From the NCBI GenBank assembly GCA_016930435.1, contig JAFGGQ010000010.1:1-63753 (forward strand): a stretch of 63,753 bases of DNA. Direction: 5' to 3'. Every line of letters starts with the position of its first letter. The stretch's first letter is position 1. The translations under genes and the position numbers were made by a program. The notes under the pieces were generated by a model. It saw only the letters and a list, made by a program, of their open reading frames with translations, did not search any database and had not been told where the DNA came from. Positions 9,240-17,473 of this stretch are shown here, piece by piece. The DNA is from a bacterium. Its GTDB lineage: Bacteria; UBP14; UBA6098; JAFGQG01.

Positions 9240-9994
9240 GGTGATAATTCCTTTGATATTTGGTTCGCTTTTTCCAGGATCTGCGCTTGCGAACAATTTT
9301 CCAGGAGGGTTTTTATAAGTTCCCGGGCCTCTGTGATATTTTCGAGTTTCTGATGAGCTTGGATCATTATTAAATATGCAGGGCAGATCCATTCTGAATT
9401 TGAATATTCCTCTATCAGCAAGTTACCATAAAGCAAAGCCGCTTCATACTTTCTCAAATTATAGTATAGCTCCAGGTTTTTATATTCCTTTAAGGCCAGC
9501 TTTTCCTGACAAAGAAAGATAATAGAGTCCGCCTGAGTATAGAATGGGGAATCCGGATAATACTCCGCAAAGTCTTTCAACCAGCTTATAGCCCTCATGG
9601 TATATTCCTGGTCCAGTTCTGAACGGGGGGATTCCTTATAATAACACAATCCCACCATATATTCCGCTTCCTCGGAGTACTCGCTTTCGCCAAAGCTATC
9701 CAACACCCTTTTGAATTCACCAACGGCTAAAATATACTGTTTGCTGCGGTAATAGCTTCTGCCCAGCAGCATGTGTGCGTCATCGATCAGCTCAGTTCCG
9801 GGGAAATCGAAAACAAATTTTTCCAGAATTTCAATAGCTTTGGTATATTTCCCCCGTTCATAAGCAGAATATGCCTGCTCATAGGCTATATGAGGGTCCT
9901 GGTAAACTTTGATCCGTCGTGAACAGCTCAGTGTAAAAAGATTCAGGGCCAATAAGCCCAAAATCCCCATTATCAAGTACTTGTAATTTCTCAT
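9236..9994 (-). CDS. bamD: Outer-membrane assembly lipoprotein, BamD-like TPR protein
   Basis: Predicted lipoprotein of about 252 aa. It has a short lysine/arginine n-region, a hydrophobic stretch, and a lipobox-like FTLSC with Cys near residue 23. TPR-type repeats follow, of the form AYSAYERGKYTKAIEILEKF and YRSKQYILAVGEFKRVL. This is the architecture of BamD/YfiO, which holds the BAM complex together on the inner face of the outer membrane. I placed the start at 9994 because that ATG directly precedes the signal peptide and has an AAAGGGG site; the longer frame to 10072 has neither. Other TPR lipoproteins cannot be excluded. Confidence 0.8.
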   Translation of the reverse strand: MRNYKYLIMGILGLLALNLFTLSCSRRIKVYQDPHIAYEQAYSAYERGKYTKAIEILEKFVFDFPGTELIDDAHMLLGRSYYRSKQYILAVGEFKRVLDSFGESEYSEEAEYMVGLCYYKESPRSELDQEYTMRAISWLKDFAEYYPDSPFYTQADSIIFLCQEKLALKEYKNLELYYNLRKYEAALLYGNLLIEEYSNSEWICPAYLIMIQAHQKLENITEARELIKTLLENCSQAQILEKANQISKELSP

Positions 9995-10005
9995 TTGACC
10001 CCTTT

Positions 10006-10620
10006 TTATCTGTTTGAAAAAAACAAGAATGTTAAAGTTATTGCGGCAGCACTTACCAAAACAGGTTCCCACAGGTAATATTTAATCGTATAATCTTCAA
10101 TTTCAGGCCTTAGCATATTATGTTGTCCCTGGACATTGTTCAGGTATTTCTCCTCAAATTCATCAGTATAATTGAACGTATATTCATTCTTAAACATAAT
10201 GCTATCCCCCTTGCTCCATTTGATACCGACGCTGACCAACGCGGTTCTTTGCACGACGCGGGGGCTCCAGGGTGTTCTCCGGGTAGCCTTGGGATATCGG
10301 AACTGGAGTTCATTAATGCGGGGCATTATTTCAGCGACAGTTAATGGCGGGGTCGTCCCCGAACCCTTATCATTCTCAATAAGATCAAGCCCGATAACCC
10401 TTAATTTTTCCTGCCAAAGATCATGAAAAAAGCTATCCCCCTCAAATTGCAAGAGGGTTTTTAAACCGGGTTTCGCCTGCAAACCGGCCAGCAATGAATC
10501 TATAGCTGTATTCATCAGCTCCAGGTTCCCCGGAGGAATTGAACCACAATGAATAGGCTGGATAAATAAAGACAGCGCGGCAAATATAATCAGAATAAAT
10601 AGACTTAGCCTTATTTTCAT
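10006..10620 (-). CDS. Exported protein of unknown function with a C-terminal hydrophobic tail
   Basis: I do not recognise this 204 aa protein. It begins with a clear signal peptide (MKIRLSLFILIIFAALSLF) and ends with a hydrophobic segment near residues 185-202 followed by only Ser-Asn-Arg. The mature middle part is soluble, with a proline-rich turn around residue 115. A tail-anchored periplasmic protein is one reading. It lies inside the rimO-TPR-bamD-nadD operon: its ATG overlaps the stop of the upstream TPR gene by 4 bp, and the bamD-like gene follows after 11 bp. A role in envelope assembly is plausible only from that context. Confidence 0.75.
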   Translation of the reverse strand: MKIRLSLFILIIFAALSLFIQPIHCGSIPPGNLELMNTAIDSLLAGLQAKPGLKTLLQFEGDSFFHDLWQEKLRVIGLDLIENDKGSGTTPPLTVAEIMPRINELQFRYPKATRRTPWSPRVVQRTALVSVGIKWSKGDSIMFKNEYTFNYTDEFEEKYLNNVQGQHNMLRPEIEDYTIKYYLWEPVLVSAAAITLTFLFFSNR

Positions 10621-11093
10621 TTCGATGATTTTACTTTTTCTTCAATTTCCGTTAATTTCGCTTTTACCTGCGGGTACAATGAATTCTCCGGGAAAAAGAC
10701 AATCAGCCTGTTCAAATAATATTTTGCCCGGTTAAATTCCTTCAGGGCAACGTAAGCATTGCCCAATCCCCACAAAGCCTCCGGTTGTTTCGTACTCCCC
10801 TTCTTGTTGTAAAGCTCCATAAATTTTTCGATCGCTGACTGATAGTTTTCCTGGGAGAGATAGGTCATTCCTGCCATATAATGAGATTGATCAGATAGGC
10901 TGTTACTTTCGTTTGAACGGGTTATTTCCAGAAATATTTCCCGGGCCTCATCGTATTTTGTTTCGTTATAAAGGATATTTGCTACATTAAACAGAGAATC
11001 AACATCCTTAGCCTTCAAACGTAGTGGGCTGGCAACAATCAGGATTAGGGTCATAAGAATTAATCCGGATAATATTTTGTGGTACTTTTTCAT
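10617..11093 (-). CDS. Periplasmic TPR-repeat protein
   Basis: A 158 aa protein with a signal peptide (hydrophobic core around residues 8-24, then SPLRLKAKD). About three TPR-like units follow: NVANILYNETKYDEAREIF, HYMAGMTYLSQENYQSAIE and WGLGNAYVALKEFNRAKYYL. It resembles the TPR half of YbgF/CpoB-type periplasmic adaptors, but the coiled-coil part of those proteins is absent, so I give no symbol. ATGA overlaps link it to rimO upstream and to the unknown exported gene downstream. Confidence 0.8.
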   Translation of the reverse strand: MKKYHKILSGLILMTLILIVASPLRLKAKDVDSLFNVANILYNETKYDEAREIFLEITRSNESNSLSDQSHYMAGMTYLSQENYQSAIEKFMELYNKKGSTKQPEALWGLGNAYVALKEFNRAKYYLNRLIVFFPENSLYPQVKAKLTEIEEKVKSSK

Positions 11094-12406
11094 ATAATTC
11101 CTTTAAATTCATATTGTTCAGCTTCGACTATTGTTGCTTCAACAATCCTTCCTATTTGGCTTTTTCCCTGAAGCTCAACTATTCTATCGATCTGGGGTGC
11201 ATCCCAAATGGTGCGCGCAGTCCAGCGTTTTACTCCGGGAGCCTTGCCTTCCACCAGCATGGGAACTTTTCTCCCCACCAATTTCTGATTTTTATGCAAT
11301 ATAATGTCCCCCTGAATAATTTCAAGTATTTCCTTTCTATTTCGTGCAATTTCTTCCGGAATCCTTGGTGATAGATTATAGGCGGGTGTATTTTCCTCGG
11401 CTGAAAATTCGAAAAAACCAAGATGATCGAAATAACCCTCCTCAATTAATCGGACGAGTTCATCGAACTCCCGATCACTTTCCCCCGGAAAACCGACCAT
11501 AAAAGTACTTCTCAGGGCAAAATCAGGATTTTTTTCTTTCAATTTTCCAAGGAGAAAGCGGATCTGCCGTGAGTTAACCTTACGGTTCATTTGGGTTAAT
11601 ATGCGGTCGCTTATATGCTGCAGGGGTAAATCCAGATATGGCACAACTTTTTCGGTATTCAAAATTGTCATTAAAAGTTTATCATCAAGGCTTTTTGGAT
11701 GTCCGTAAAGAAGGCGAATCCAGAAATCTCCCCGGAGGGCGGCTATATCCTCGATCAGGCTAGCCAGGTCACAAGTCGGATAGAGGTCGGATCCATAATT
11801 TGTAGTCTCTTGGGCGATCAGGATAAGCTCCTTGTAACCCTGGTCTATCAGGTGCCGGGCGTAGCTTTTAATCCTATCAGCGGGGTAACTTCGGAAAGGC
11901 CCCCGTATCTGGGGGATCCGGCAATAACTGCAGTGGTTACTGCATCCCTCTGCGATTTTTATATAGGCATAGGGGAAAGTGGGAGGTAATCTGCAGAAAT
12001 AAGGATCAGATACATAAGATCGTGGAATACTAATAAGAGGGGTGGTGGCTGCAAATTCGGCTAATATACTCTCAGCAGTCTTTTTAAGGTCACGGTTCCC
12101 CAGTAAACCGTCAATGTCAGGAAATTTTCGAAGAAGCTCCAATCCACTCATTTCCACCCAGCAACCCATCAGGTAAATTTTAAGGGATGGTTTTTGCTTT
12201 TTAAAAGAGAGCATATATTCAACCTCTGCCTGGGTTTCCAGACGGGCTTCCCGAATAAAGGAGCAGCTATTAATGATAATGATCTGGGCTTTTGATGGAT
12301 CATCAAGGACTCGAGCACCCAGGTTTTTCAGGTGGGCTTCAAATTCAAAACTGTCCACTTCGTTCTTGGGACACCCTAAAGTGATAATATAAACCTTAGG
12401 ACCCAT
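11090..12406 (-). CDS. rimO: Ribosomal protein S12 methylthiotransferase
   Basis: Radical-SAM enzyme that adds a methylthio group to the conserved aspartate of ribosomal protein S12. It is 438 aa. The N-terminal MTTase domain has its three cluster cysteines at about C12 (TLGCPKNEVDS), C48 and C82. The radical SAM CxxxCxxC is C155/C159/C162 within EGCSNHCSYCRIPQIRG. A C-terminal TRAM domain lies after residue 375. The LGCPKN motif and the IPQIRGPFRS sequence favour RimO over MiaB. It lies 45 bp downstream of rplQ and may be read partly from the ribosomal operon; no separate promoter is convincing. It heads the TPR-bamD-nadD run. Confidence 0.95.
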   Translation of the reverse strand: MGPKVYIITLGCPKNEVDSFEFEAHLKNLGARVLDDPSKAQIIIINSCSFIREARLETQAEVEYMLSFKKQKPSLKIYLMGCWVEMSGLELLRKFPDIDGLLGNRDLKKTAESILAEFAATTPLISIPRSYVSDPYFCRLPPTFPYAYIKIAEGCSNHCSYCRIPQIRGPFRSYPADRIKSYARHLIDQGYKELILIAQETTNYGSDLYPTCDLASLIEDIAALRGDFWIRLLYGHPKSLDDKLLMTILNTEKVVPYLDLPLQHISDRILTQMNRKVNSRQIRFLLGKLKEKNPDFALRSTFMVGFPGESDREFDELVRLIEEGYFDHLGFFEFSAEENTPAYNLSPRIPEEIARNRKEILEIIQGDIILHKNQKLVGRKVPMLVEGKAPGVKRWTARTIWDAPQIDRIVELQGKSQIGRIVEATIVEAEQYEFKGII

Positions 12407-12451
12407 AATACAGGGGATAAGTTAAATGGAATAGAATATCGATCAGAGTAT

Positions 12452-13234
12452 CTACTCTGCTATTTTATCTTCATCCTGAATGGCATCGCTATCCGATGTT
12501 TCATCAGGTTCTGAGGTCTCGTCGTCAACTTGCTCTTCTGAGACAGAGGCTTCTTCCTGCTCCGGAGCTGTTTTCTCTGGAGTTGGGTTTTCCGCTTTTT
12601 GGGGCCCTTCGCCCTCTTCTTCAACGGAAGAGGCTACTTCTTCTGGTTCAGGAGAAATCTCTTTTTGTAAGGGTTCCGGTTCAATGGCAGTATTTTCGGC
12701 TACTTCCACCGGGCTTTCGGTAATCGGTTCAACCTTTTCGGGTTCAAGTGTTTCTTCGGGTGCTGTACCTATTTTTTCTTCAGGGAGGGGGGTTTGCTCG
12801 GTGGCTGTTTTTATTTCGGGAGCGGGGGTTTCCTTGATTGCTTTCTTCCCTTTTTTACCTGCTTCCAATTTTTCTTTTTTACGGTGTGTCAGTTCCAAAA
12901 GGACCATTGGAGCGCCGTCACCTTTTCGGAAACCCAGTTTCAGAATCCGCAGATATCCTCCGGAGATTTCCTTATATCGTGGTCCGATCTCATTAAATAA
13001 AATATGGACAACTTCCTTATCGGGGATCATTTTCAGGACGTGCCGCCGGGAGGCCAGGTCACCTTTGATGCCGAAGTTAATTATTCTTTCGGCCAGGCTT
13101 TTAGTAACTTTCGCCCTTGTTTCGGTGGTTCGGATCCGCTCATGGATGATCAGGGATCTTACCTGATTGAGCAGGGTGGCCTTGCGGTGGTCGTATCTCA
13201 TTCCCAGCTTTTTTACTTTATTTCTATGCCGCAT
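12452..13234 (-). CDS. rplQ: 50S ribosomal protein L17 with a long acidic C-terminal extension
   Basis: The first ~118 residues are ordinary L17 (MRHRNKVKKLGM, HERIRTTETRAKVTKSLAERII, GGYLRILKLGFRKGDGAPM). L17 lines the polypeptide exit region of the large subunit. A lysine-rich linker at about 119-134 leads into a ~125-residue tail made almost only of Glu, Pro, Ala, Thr, Ser and Val. This doubles the usual ~120 aa length. The frame is intact and the gene is the last of the alpha operon, after rpoA. The tail is low-complexity and probably disordered. Confidence 0.95.
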   Translation of the reverse strand: MRHRNKVKKLGMRYDHRKATLLNQVRSLIIHERIRTTETRAKVTKSLAERIINFGIKGDLASRRHVLKMIPDKEVVHILFNEIGPRYKEISGGYLRILKLGFRKGDGAPMVLLELTHRKKEKLEAGKKGKKAIKETPAPEIKTATEQTPLPEEKIGTAPEETLEPEKVEPITESPVEVAENTAIEPEPLQKEISPEPEEVASSVEEEGEGPQKAENPTPEKTAPEQEEASVSEEQVDDETSEPDETSDSDAIQDEDKIAE

Positions 13235-13243
13235 TTTAACTCA

Positions 13244-14236
13244 TTACTCCTTTTCCGGTTCAGTTTCCTCGATGTATTTGGAAACATCCATTCCGAAAGA
13301 AAGCCCTAATTTATCCAGAATTTCGATCAATTCAGCCAGTGATTTTCGGCCGAAATTACGGTATTTGAGCATTTCCGATTCGGATTTTCTTACCAGATCT
13401 TCAATAGCTTTTATTTTAGCTGCTTTCAGGCAATTACTGGATCTTACCGAGAGTTCCAACTCGGAAACCTTCATACTTAGGAGTTTTCTAATCCGGGCGG
13501 TCTCTTCATCGATCTGGTCGGTTTCTTCCCTTTGGAGTTCCATTTCGGGTTTATAAAAGAGATTGAAATGGTCGTTAAGGATTTGAGCGGAGTAAGCCAG
13601 GGCTTCACGGGGACTTACACTGCCGTCAGTTTCCAATTCCAGGATCATTTTATCGTAATCGGTGCGTTGTCCTACCCGTGCGGATTCTACCCTGTAGTTA
13701 ACGTGTAGAATCGGCGAAAAAACCGAATCTATAGGGATAGTACCCAAGGGTTGTTCATCATGTTTGTTTTCTTCAGCGGTGCTATATCCGCATCCCACTC
13801 CCAGTTCCAGGTCGATTTTCAAGCGTACCTTTTCGGTGAGGGTAGCAATATGATGATCCTTATTGAGCACTTCCACAACGCTGTCCCCTTTAATATCCCT
13901 GGCGGTCAACTCCCCTTTTCGATGCACACTTATGCGCATTGGCTTGGGGTAGTCCCCGTTCAATTTGAATTTGATCTCTTTCAGGTTCAGCACTATTTCG
14001 GTAACATCTTCATAAACACCCGGGATAGTGGAGAATTCGTGAGAAACACCTTCTATATTCAGGGCAGTTATAGCGACCCCTTGCAGGGATGAATAGAGGA
14101 TTCTGCGGAGGGCATTGCCCAGAGTTATACCATATCCAGGTTCCAGAGGTTGCACGATGAACCGGCCGAAAGTATCAGTTGAACTTTCGGGTTCTAAAAC
14201 AACCTCCTCTGGCATTTGAATAGGTTTCCATTTCAT
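13244..14236 (-). CDS. rpoA: RNA polymerase alpha subunit
   Basis: It is 330 aa. The N-terminal dimerisation domain includes PLEPGYGITLGNALRRILYSS and the C-terminal domain contains the ELSVRSSNCLKAAKI and RNFGRKSLAEL helices that touch DNA and activators. It assembles core RNA polymerase. It lies in the standard rpsM-rpsK-rpsD-rpoA-rplQ order, 9 bp before rplQ. Confidence 0.98.
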   Translation of the reverse strand: MKWKPIQMPEEVVLEPESSTDTFGRFIVQPLEPGYGITLGNALRRILYSSLQGVAITALNIEGVSHEFSTIPGVYEDVTEIVLNLKEIKFKLNGDYPKPMRISVHRKGELTARDIKGDSVVEVLNKDHHIATLTEKVRLKIDLELGVGCGYSTAEENKHDEQPLGTIPIDSVFSPILHVNYRVESARVGQRTDYDKMILELETDGSVSPREALAYSAQILNDHFNLFYKPEMELQREETDQIDEETARIRKLLSMKVSELELSVRSSNCLKAAKIKAIEDLVRKSESEMLKYRNFGRKSLAELIEILDKLGLSFGMDVSKYIEETEPEKE

Positions 14237-14250
14237 ATTATTACCCCACT

Positions 14251-14883
14251 TTATCTTGAATAATATTCAACGATTAATTGTTCATTAGCAATAACGGGTA
14301 TTTCTTCTCGTGAAGGCAAGCTCAGCACCCTTCCTTCCAGTTTTGCCTTATCAAGAGAAAGCCATGAGTATTCATCGGTGCTTTTTTTCCGTTTCAGGGT
14401 GTTATGGATCAATGCCAGTGCTTTGCTTTTCTCCTTAACAGAGATCAGGTCACCTGGTTTGACCTGGTATGAGGGGATATCGACCTTAGCGCCATTAACG
14501 TTAATATGTCCATGGGTGACCAATTGTCGTGCGGTTCTTCGGGATGGGGCGAAGCCCAATCTATAAACCACATTACCCAGTCTCATTTCCAGCAGTTGCA
14601 GCAAATTTTCACCGGTCTTTCCTTTTAACCGGGAAGCCTCGTTAATATAGACCCTGAACTGGCTTTCCATAATCCCGTATATCCTTCTGACCTTCTGTTT
14701 TTCCCTCAATCTAATTCCGAAATCGGACAGTCTTTTACGGAACCGGGCTCTTTTTTGCTGGCCGGGAGGGTATCCTTTTATGGTCAGGGCACATTTATTG
14801 GAAAAGCATCTTTCCCCCTTGAGGAACAATTTAACGCCTTCCCGCCGGCATAATCGGCATACTGGTCCAGTATATCTTGCCAT
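14251..14883 (-). CDS. rpsD: 30S ribosomal protein S4
   Basis: It is 210 aa. S4 nucleates 16S rRNA folding. The N-terminus keeps four cysteines (CRLC then CFSNKC), the zinc-binding C+ form. The S4 RNA-binding domain is [26 protein letters not shown] with [15 protein letters not shown]. In many bacteria S4 represses the alpha operon; no leader typical of that is visible here because the operon is continuous with spc. Confidence 0.97.
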   Translation of the reverse strand: MARYTGPVCRLCRREGVKLFLKGERCFSNKCALTIKGYPPGQQKRARFRKRLSDFGIRLREKQKVRRIYGIMESQFRVYINEASRLKGKTGENLLQLLEMRLGNVVYRLGFAPSRRTARQLVTHGHINVNGAKVDIPSYQVKPGDLISVKEKSKALALIHNTLKRKKSTDEYSWLSLDKAKLEGRVLSLPSREEIPVIANEQLIVEYYSR

Positions 14884-14902
14884 CTTATCTCCTCTAATCT
14901 AA

Positions 14903-15295
14903 TTAAACGCGTCTTCGCTTTTTAAGTCGGCATCCACCATGGGGTACCGGTCTAATATCCTTAATTCGGGTTAACTGTAATCCTTCAGCCTGCAGGGCTC
15001 TTGTGGCTGCTTCTCTTCCCGGTCCGGGTCCCTTCATGTGCACTTCTGCCCTTTTCATACCCAGATCCATAACCTCATTAGCAACTGACCTTGCAGCGAG
15101 CTGAGCTGCATAGGGAGTGCTTTTCCGTGTACCCTTGAATCCGATCCGCCCCCCGGAAGACCATGTATAAACATTTCCCTGAACATCAGATACGGTAATA
15201 ATGGTATTATTGAAGGTAGAATCGATGCTGACCAGGCCTTCCTCATCAACGTGTTTAACCTTCTTCTTTTTTGTTCCTCTCGGACGTCGAGCCAT
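14903..15295 (-). CDS. rpsK: 30S ribosomal protein S11
   Basis: It is 130 aa with the family core [22 protein letters not shown], the [17 protein letters not shown] stretch and the C-terminal [15 protein letters not shown]. It lies on the platform of the small subunit. Its position between rpsM and rpsD is the standard one. Confidence 0.98.
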   Translation of the reverse strand: MARRPRGTKKKKVKHVDEEGLVSIDSTFNNTIITVSDVQGNVYTWSSGGRIGFKGTRKSTPYAAQLAARSVANEVMDLGMKRAEVHMKGPGPGREAATRALQAEGLQLTRIKDIRPVPHGGCRLKKRRRV

Positions 15296-15319
15296 AATCT
15301 ATATCCTCCTGGACTATTA

Positions 15320-15694
15320 CTATTTCTCTTTTTTCTTGGTTCCAATGGTTTTCCGGGGACCCTTTTTAGTCCGGGCATTGGTTCTGGTTCGTTGCCCTCG
15401 CAAGGGCAAACCCGATTTGTGCCGCGTGCCCCGGTATGAACCGGTTTCGATCAGTCTCTTTATATTCGAAGTAACTTCGCTCTTAAGAGCTCCCTCAACC
15501 TTTAACTGCTTCTCTATCTCAGTCCTTAAGCTCGAGATATCTTTTTCGGTCAACTCCTGAACCTTGGTGTCCGGATTAATCCCGGTCTTCTTCAATATTT
15601 CCTGAGAAGTGGATAATCCAATGCCATATAGATAAGTTAAACCGATCTCAATCCTTTTACCTTTGGGTAAGTCTATACCTGCAATCCTGGCCAA
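15320..15694 (-). CDS. rpsM: 30S ribosomal protein S13
   Basis: It is 124 aa and begins [20 protein letters not shown]. The helix-two-turn-helix is followed by [27 protein letters not shown] and a basic C-terminal tail. It lies at the subunit interface and contacts P-site tRNA. It follows rpmJ by 17 bp. Confidence 0.98.
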   Translation of the reverse strand: MARIAGIDLPKGKRIEIGLTYLYGIGLSTSQEILKKTGINPDTKVQELTEKDISSLRTEIEKQLKVEGALKSEVTSNIKRLIETGSYRGTRHKSGLPLRGQRTRTNARTKKGPRKTIGTKKKEK

Positions 15695-15711
15695 TTAAAT
15701 CCTCCTTGTTA

Positions 15712-15828
15712 CTACTTACCTTGTCTTTGTTTATGCTTAGGATTTTTGCAAATGACGAATACCTTTCCTCGCCTACGGATAATCTGGCATTTATCACACA
15801 TTTTCTTTACTGAAGGTCTTACTTTCAT
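15712..15828 (-). CDS. rpmJ: 50S ribosomal protein L36
   Basis: A 38-codon gene, below the size usually reported by ORF finders. The translation starts [20 protein letters not shown] and ends [14 protein letters not shown]. The zinc ligands CxxC, Cys and His of the C+ form of L36 are all present. It sits between infA and rpsM, exactly where the canonical order places it. Confidence 0.96.
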   Translation of the reverse strand: MKVRPSVKKMCDKCQIIRRRGKVFVICKNPKHKQRQGK

Positions 15829-15847
15829 TTTTTAATTCCCGCTTTTA

Positions 15848-16066
15848 TTATTTATATCTGTAGATTATTCTTCCCTTGGTCAAATCATAGGGGGAGATTT
15901 CCAGGCGAACCCTGTCCCCGGGCAGTATACGGATGAAATATTTCCGCATTCGGCCAGAAACATAGGCCAAAACTTCATGACCGTTTTCCAGTTCGACCCG
16001 GAATGTGGTATTGGGCAATGCTTCTTTTACCACTCCTTCTACTTGTATTATTTCTTCTTTAGGCAT
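15848..16066 (-). CDS. infA: Translation initiation factor IF-1
   Basis: It is 72 aa, a single OB-fold. It begins [13 protein letters not shown], followed by [20 protein letters not shown] and the [13 protein letters not shown]-like segment, here [20 protein letters not shown]. It blocks the A site during initiation. It lies 4 bp after map, in the common adk-map-infA-rpmJ order. Confidence 0.97.
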   Translation of the reverse strand: MPKEEIIQVEGVVKEALPNTTFRVELENGHEVLAYVSGRMRKYFIRILPGDRVRLEISPYDLTKGRIIYRYK

Positions 16067-16070
16067 TTAT

Positions 16071-16835
16071 CTACAATATCGTTAATATTTCAGAGCCATT
16101 ACCGGTAATGGCTATTGTATTTTCAAAGTGTGCTGATGGTTTCCCATCGCTGGTTACAATCGTCCATCCATTGGACGCGGTTTTCACCCTGAATGTACCC
16201 ATATTAACCATGGGTTCTATAGCGATTACCATCCCTTCTCTCAGGGGACAATTAAGCCCTGAGCCCGTAAAATTGGGAACCTGAGGCTCCTCGTGGAGAT
16301 TCCGTCCTATCCCATGTCCAACCAGATCACGCACTACCGAAAAACCCTGATCTTCGACCGTGGTCTGAATGACACGGGCAATGTCTTCCAGTTCGTTTCC
16401 GGCTTTAGCTATATTTATAGCCAGTTCCAAAGCCCGTGCGGTAGTATTAAAAAGATTCAGCCTGGGAGGGTCTATTTCCCCAACCTTAAAGGTACGGGCG
16501 GCATCACCGTAGAACTGGTTTTTCAAAACCCCTACATCAACGCTGACCAGATCACCCTCCCTAATCTCACGGTTATCGGGTATTCCATGTACAACTTCCT
16601 CATTGATGGATACGCAAATATGACCCGGGTATTTACTCTTACTGCTTGGCATAGAATAACCTAAAAAAGCCGATTCCGCTTTATTGGCATCGAGAACCTG
16701 CTTGGCTATAACATCCAGTTCCAGGGTTGTAATTCCTGGCTTAATAGCCTCCTTAGCCCGTTCCAGGATCTCGGCAACGATCCTCCCGCTTTCCCTCATC
16801 TTTGCGATCTCGCGCTTCGACTTATAGATTATCAT
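16071..16835 (-). CDS. map: Methionine aminopeptidase, type I
   Basis: Removes the initiator methionine from new proteins. It is 254 aa with the pita-bread fold. Metal ligands are visible in SVDVGVLKNQFYGDAART (two Asp), GHGIGRNLHEEPQVPNF (His) and the MVIAIEPMVNMG glutamate. There is no N-terminal zinc-finger extension, so it is type Ia. ATGA overlaps the adk stop. Confidence 0.97.
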   Translation of the reverse strand: MIIYKSKREIAKMRESGRIVAEILERAKEAIKPGITTLELDVIAKQVLDANKAESAFLGYSMPSSKSKYPGHICVSINEEVVHGIPDNREIREGDLVSVDVGVLKNQFYGDAARTFKVGEIDPPRLNLFNTTARALELAINIAKAGNELEDIARVIQTTVEDQGFSVVRDLVGHGIGRNLHEEPQVPNFTGSGLNCPLREGMVIAIEPMVNMGTFRVKTASNGWTIVTSDGKPSAHFENTIAITGNGSEILTIL

Positions 16836-17473
16836 TGCTTAATAAGCTCCATTATTTCATCCAGAACATCGTCAACATTGATGGCTTCGATCTTTAGATA
16901 GCCTTTACGATTCTCATAGTAATGGATCAGGGGTTGCGTTTTATCCTTATATACCAGTAAGCGTTTCTGGATCACTTCGCTATGATCATCATCCCTCTGC
17001 ATCAATTCAATTCCGCAATCGTCACATAGAAGATCGTTTTTTGGTTTAATATTGATGAGGTTATAGATGCGGCCACATTGGGGACATTGTCTCCGGTTAG
17101 ATAATCTCTGGATCAATCCTGCTTCATCCAGGAAAAAATCCATGATGTAGTCTATTTTTTTATTTAATTTATCAAAGAGCCGGTCCAGCATTTCAGCCTG
17201 CGGTACCGTTCTGGGGAAACCATCCAGAATAAAACCTTTTTGGGCATCCTCTTTCTGGATCCTCTTGCTGACCAGGATCATCATGTCATCATCAGGCACC
17301 AGTTTGCCCTTTTCCAGGATCTTTCTAACCTCCAGTCCTAATTCTGTGCCTTCATCAACAGCAGCGCGGAGGAGGTCTCCTGTAGAGATATGGGGGATAC
17401 CCAATCTCTCTTCCAATCCTTTAGCATAAGTTCCCTTGCCCACTCCTGGTGGACCCATAATAACGATAATCAC
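16832..17473 (-). CDS. adk: Adenylate kinase, zinc-LID form
   Basis: Interconverts ATP + AMP and 2 ADP. It is 213 aa. The P-loop is GPPGVGKGT near residue 7, and the AMP-binding GFPRT is at about 85-89. The LID carries four cysteines (C130, C133, C150, C153), which bind structural zinc, as in Gram-positive and many other Adk enzymes but not E. coli. The start is a GTG at 17473 that overlaps the secY stop (TAGTG), giving the expected IIVIMGPPG N-terminus. Confidence 0.96.
   Translation of the reverse strand: MIIVIMGPPGVGKGTYAKGLEERLGIPHISTGDLLRAAVDEGTELGLEVRKILEKGKLVPDDDMMILVSKRIQKEDAQKGFILDGFPRTVPQAEMLDRLFDKLNKKIDYIMDFFLDEAGLIQRLSNRRQCPQCGRIYNLINIKPKNDLLCDDCGIELMQRDDDHSEVIQKRLLVYKDKTQPLIHYYENRKGYLKIEAINVDDVLDEIMELIKQ

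Noticed and set aside
8658-9392. Longer NadD starting at 9392
   Set aside because: The added N-terminal residues come before the invariant first motif and are read over the end of the bamD-like gene.
12480-13166. Long open frame on the plus strand, opposite rplQ
   Set aside because: It is the antisense shadow of the Glu/Pro-rich L17 tail, giving a Ser/Thr-rich translation with no ribosome site or known motif.
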